7,104 nucleotides of DNA. It comes from a bacterium. Its GTDB lineage: Bacteria; Krumholzibacteriota; Krumholzibacteria; LZORAL124-64-63. Where the stretch lies: assembly GCA_021767885.1 (NCBI GenBank), contig JAASSM010000085.1, positions 1-7,104 of the forward strand. The letters are read 5' to 3'. The notes below the pieces were generated by a model. The model made no database searches. It saw only the letters and a list, made by a program, of their open reading frames with translations, and was not told where the DNA came from. The position numbers and the translations under genes were made by a program. Below, in pieces: positions 6,200-7,104 of the stretch (position 1 is its first letter; every line of letters begins with the position of its first letter).

Positions 6200-7104
6200 T
6201 TGGCCCGCACGAAACGGCGCGCGACCCAGCGCTCGGCCAGCCCGACGCCGCCCCCCGACGCCTCCGATCCCGGCCGCGTCGCCGCCACCGCGGCGATGGG
6301 GCGGCTGCGTCCATGGGCGCCGCTGCTGGGCGTCGTGCTGCTGCTCGGCCTGCTGTATCCCGAACCGCTGCTGCGCGGCTGGGTCTACGGCGCCGCGGAC
6401 GCGGCGGCCTCCGACGCCTTCCGCCAGGTGGGCGACGCGGCGCGGGCGGCCGGCGCCGGCTATCCCCAGTGGAACCCGTACATCTTCGGCGGCATGCCCA
6501 CGTTCGGCTCGCTGGCCTACACCCACGGCATCTATCCGCCCACCCTGGTCTTCGAGTTCCTGCAGGACCTGGGCCTGCCGCCCCTGACCTGGATGCTGGG
6601 GCACCTGCTGTTCGGAGGCCTCGGGGTCTGGTGGCTGCTGGGTCGCTGGAACCTGCCGTGGCCGGCGCGCCTGGTGGCCTGTCTGGCCTTCCTCTGGTTC
6701 GCGCGCACGGTGGCCTGGGGCGTGCACGGCCACGGGACCAAGCTGGGAGCGGCCATGTATCTGCCCTGGCTGGTGGGCCTGACCTGGGAGGTGCTCGCCC
6801 GGCGGCGACTGCAAGCGGCCGCGCTGGCGGCGCTGCTGCTGGGGCTGCAGTTCCTGCGCGGCCACGTCCAGATCAGCTACTACACGCTGTTGCTGATGGG
6901 CGGCCTGACGGCCTGGCACCTGGTCTGGCCCCTGCGGGCCGGCGCGGGCGTCCCGCCCGGCTGGCGCGCCCGGCTGACCCCGGCCGCGCTCATGGCGCTG
7001 GTCGTGGTCCTGGGCTTCGCCATCGGGGCAGCGTTGCTGCTGCCGGTGCACGAGTATGCGGAGATCTCCACGCGGGGGGCCGGCGGCGCCAGTGGCGGCG
7101 GCGG
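6200..7104 (+). CDS. YfhO-like polytopic membrane protein (putative GT-C-type glycosyltransferase), 3' partial
   Basis: The frame runs without a stop from the TTG at 6200 to the right edge, giving 301 complete codons. The N-terminus is very basic and Pro-rich (about 1-37: K5, R6, R7, R11, R26, R35, R37), followed by a first membrane helix at about 38-57, consistent with a cytoplasmic N-terminus. The outside loop carries the acidic D72 and WNPYIFGGMPTF (91-102), which matches the conserved block after the first helix in YfhO-like proteins. HGHGTK (176-181), RGHVQISYY (220-228) and LPVHEYAEISTRG (281-293) are also reminiscent of that family's members in Gemmatimonadota-type genomes. Hydrophobic segments recur at about 125-147, 155-170, 185-197, 205-219, 228-242 and 260-281. 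YfhO-like proteins are thought to be GT-C enzymes using lipid-linked sugars, though few have been studied. Only the first part is visible. The family call is from motif memory; the alternative is another GT-C-like membrane protein. Confidence 0.78.
   Translation, partial: MARTKRRATQRSASPTPPPDASDPGRVAATAAMGRLRPWAPLLGVVLLLGLLYPEPLLRGWVYGAADAAASDAFRQVGDAARAAGAGYPQWNPYIFGGMPTFGSLAYTHGIYPPTLVFEFLQDLGLPPLTWMLGHLLFGGLGVWWLLGRWNLPWPARLVACLAFLWFARTVAWGVHGHGTKLGAAMYLPWLVGLTWEVLARRRLQAAALAALLLGLQFLRGHVQISYYTLLLMGGLTAWHLVWPLRAGAGVPPGWRARLTPAALMALVVVLGFAIGAALLLPVHEYAEISTRGAGGASGGG

Noticed and set aside
5834..7051. Long minus-strand open frame of 405 codons, opposite the end of the second GT2 gene and the YfhO-like gene.
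   Set aside because: Its translation is Gln/Arg/Gly/Ala/Pro-rich low-complexity text with no recognisable fold. The plus strand carries clear family motifs in the same place. Long antisense frames are expected at this GC content.
1..7104. CRISPR repeats, tRNA or rRNA genes, insertion sequence ends, phage attachment sites.
   Set aside because: Reading through the window showed no regularly spaced repeats, no tRNA-like or rRNA-like segment and no transposase or integrase motif; coding is nearly continuous.

Overview
The window is about 70% GC and is densely coding. It holds five plus-strand genes packed head to tail, the first cut by the left edge and the last by the right edge. No RNA gene, mobile element, CRISPR array or sizeable non-coding gap is visible; the only intergenic stretch is 53 bases (6147-6199). 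The source is a high-GC bacterium. A large DUF2723/GT117-type membrane protein beside a YfhO-type membrane protein is a pairing I associate with the FCB group and neighbouring high-GC lineages (Gemmatimonadota, Krumholzibacteriota, Eisenbacteria-like). That placement is an inference from gene content, not a measurement.

Layout. Positions 1-3198: a multi-membrane DUF2723 (GT117, GT-C-like) putative glycosyltransferase with a soluble domain, TPR-like helices and a charged C-terminal tail. 3195-4259: an extended short-chain dehydrogenase/reductase of the nucleotide-sugar 4-epimerase type. 4256-5200: a DPM1/ArnC-like GT2 enzyme with two C-terminal membrane helices, predicted to put a sugar on a polyprenyl phosphate. 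5181-6146: a second, soluble GT2 enzyme of the rhamnosyltransferase-like type. 6200 to the window end: the N-terminal 301 residues of a YfhO-like polytopic membrane protein, probably starting at TTG. The first three junctions are overlaps (ATGA, ATGA, then a 20-base overlap with a GTG start), so the first four genes look translationally coupled in one transcript. The fifth follows after 53 bases with its own strong ribosome binding site.

How they may work together (inference). The epimerase would supply a nucleotide sugar. The DPM1-like enzyme would move a sugar to a polyprenyl-phosphate carrier on the cytoplasmic face. The second GT2 would extend a glycan in the cytoplasm. The two polytopic proteins that bracket the set would use lipid-linked sugar on the outer face of the membrane, for surface glycan or protein glycosylation. 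Every gene belongs to a recognisable family. What may be new is the combination and the acceptor, neither of which can be read from the sequence. I see no clear evidence for an undescribed class of system here.
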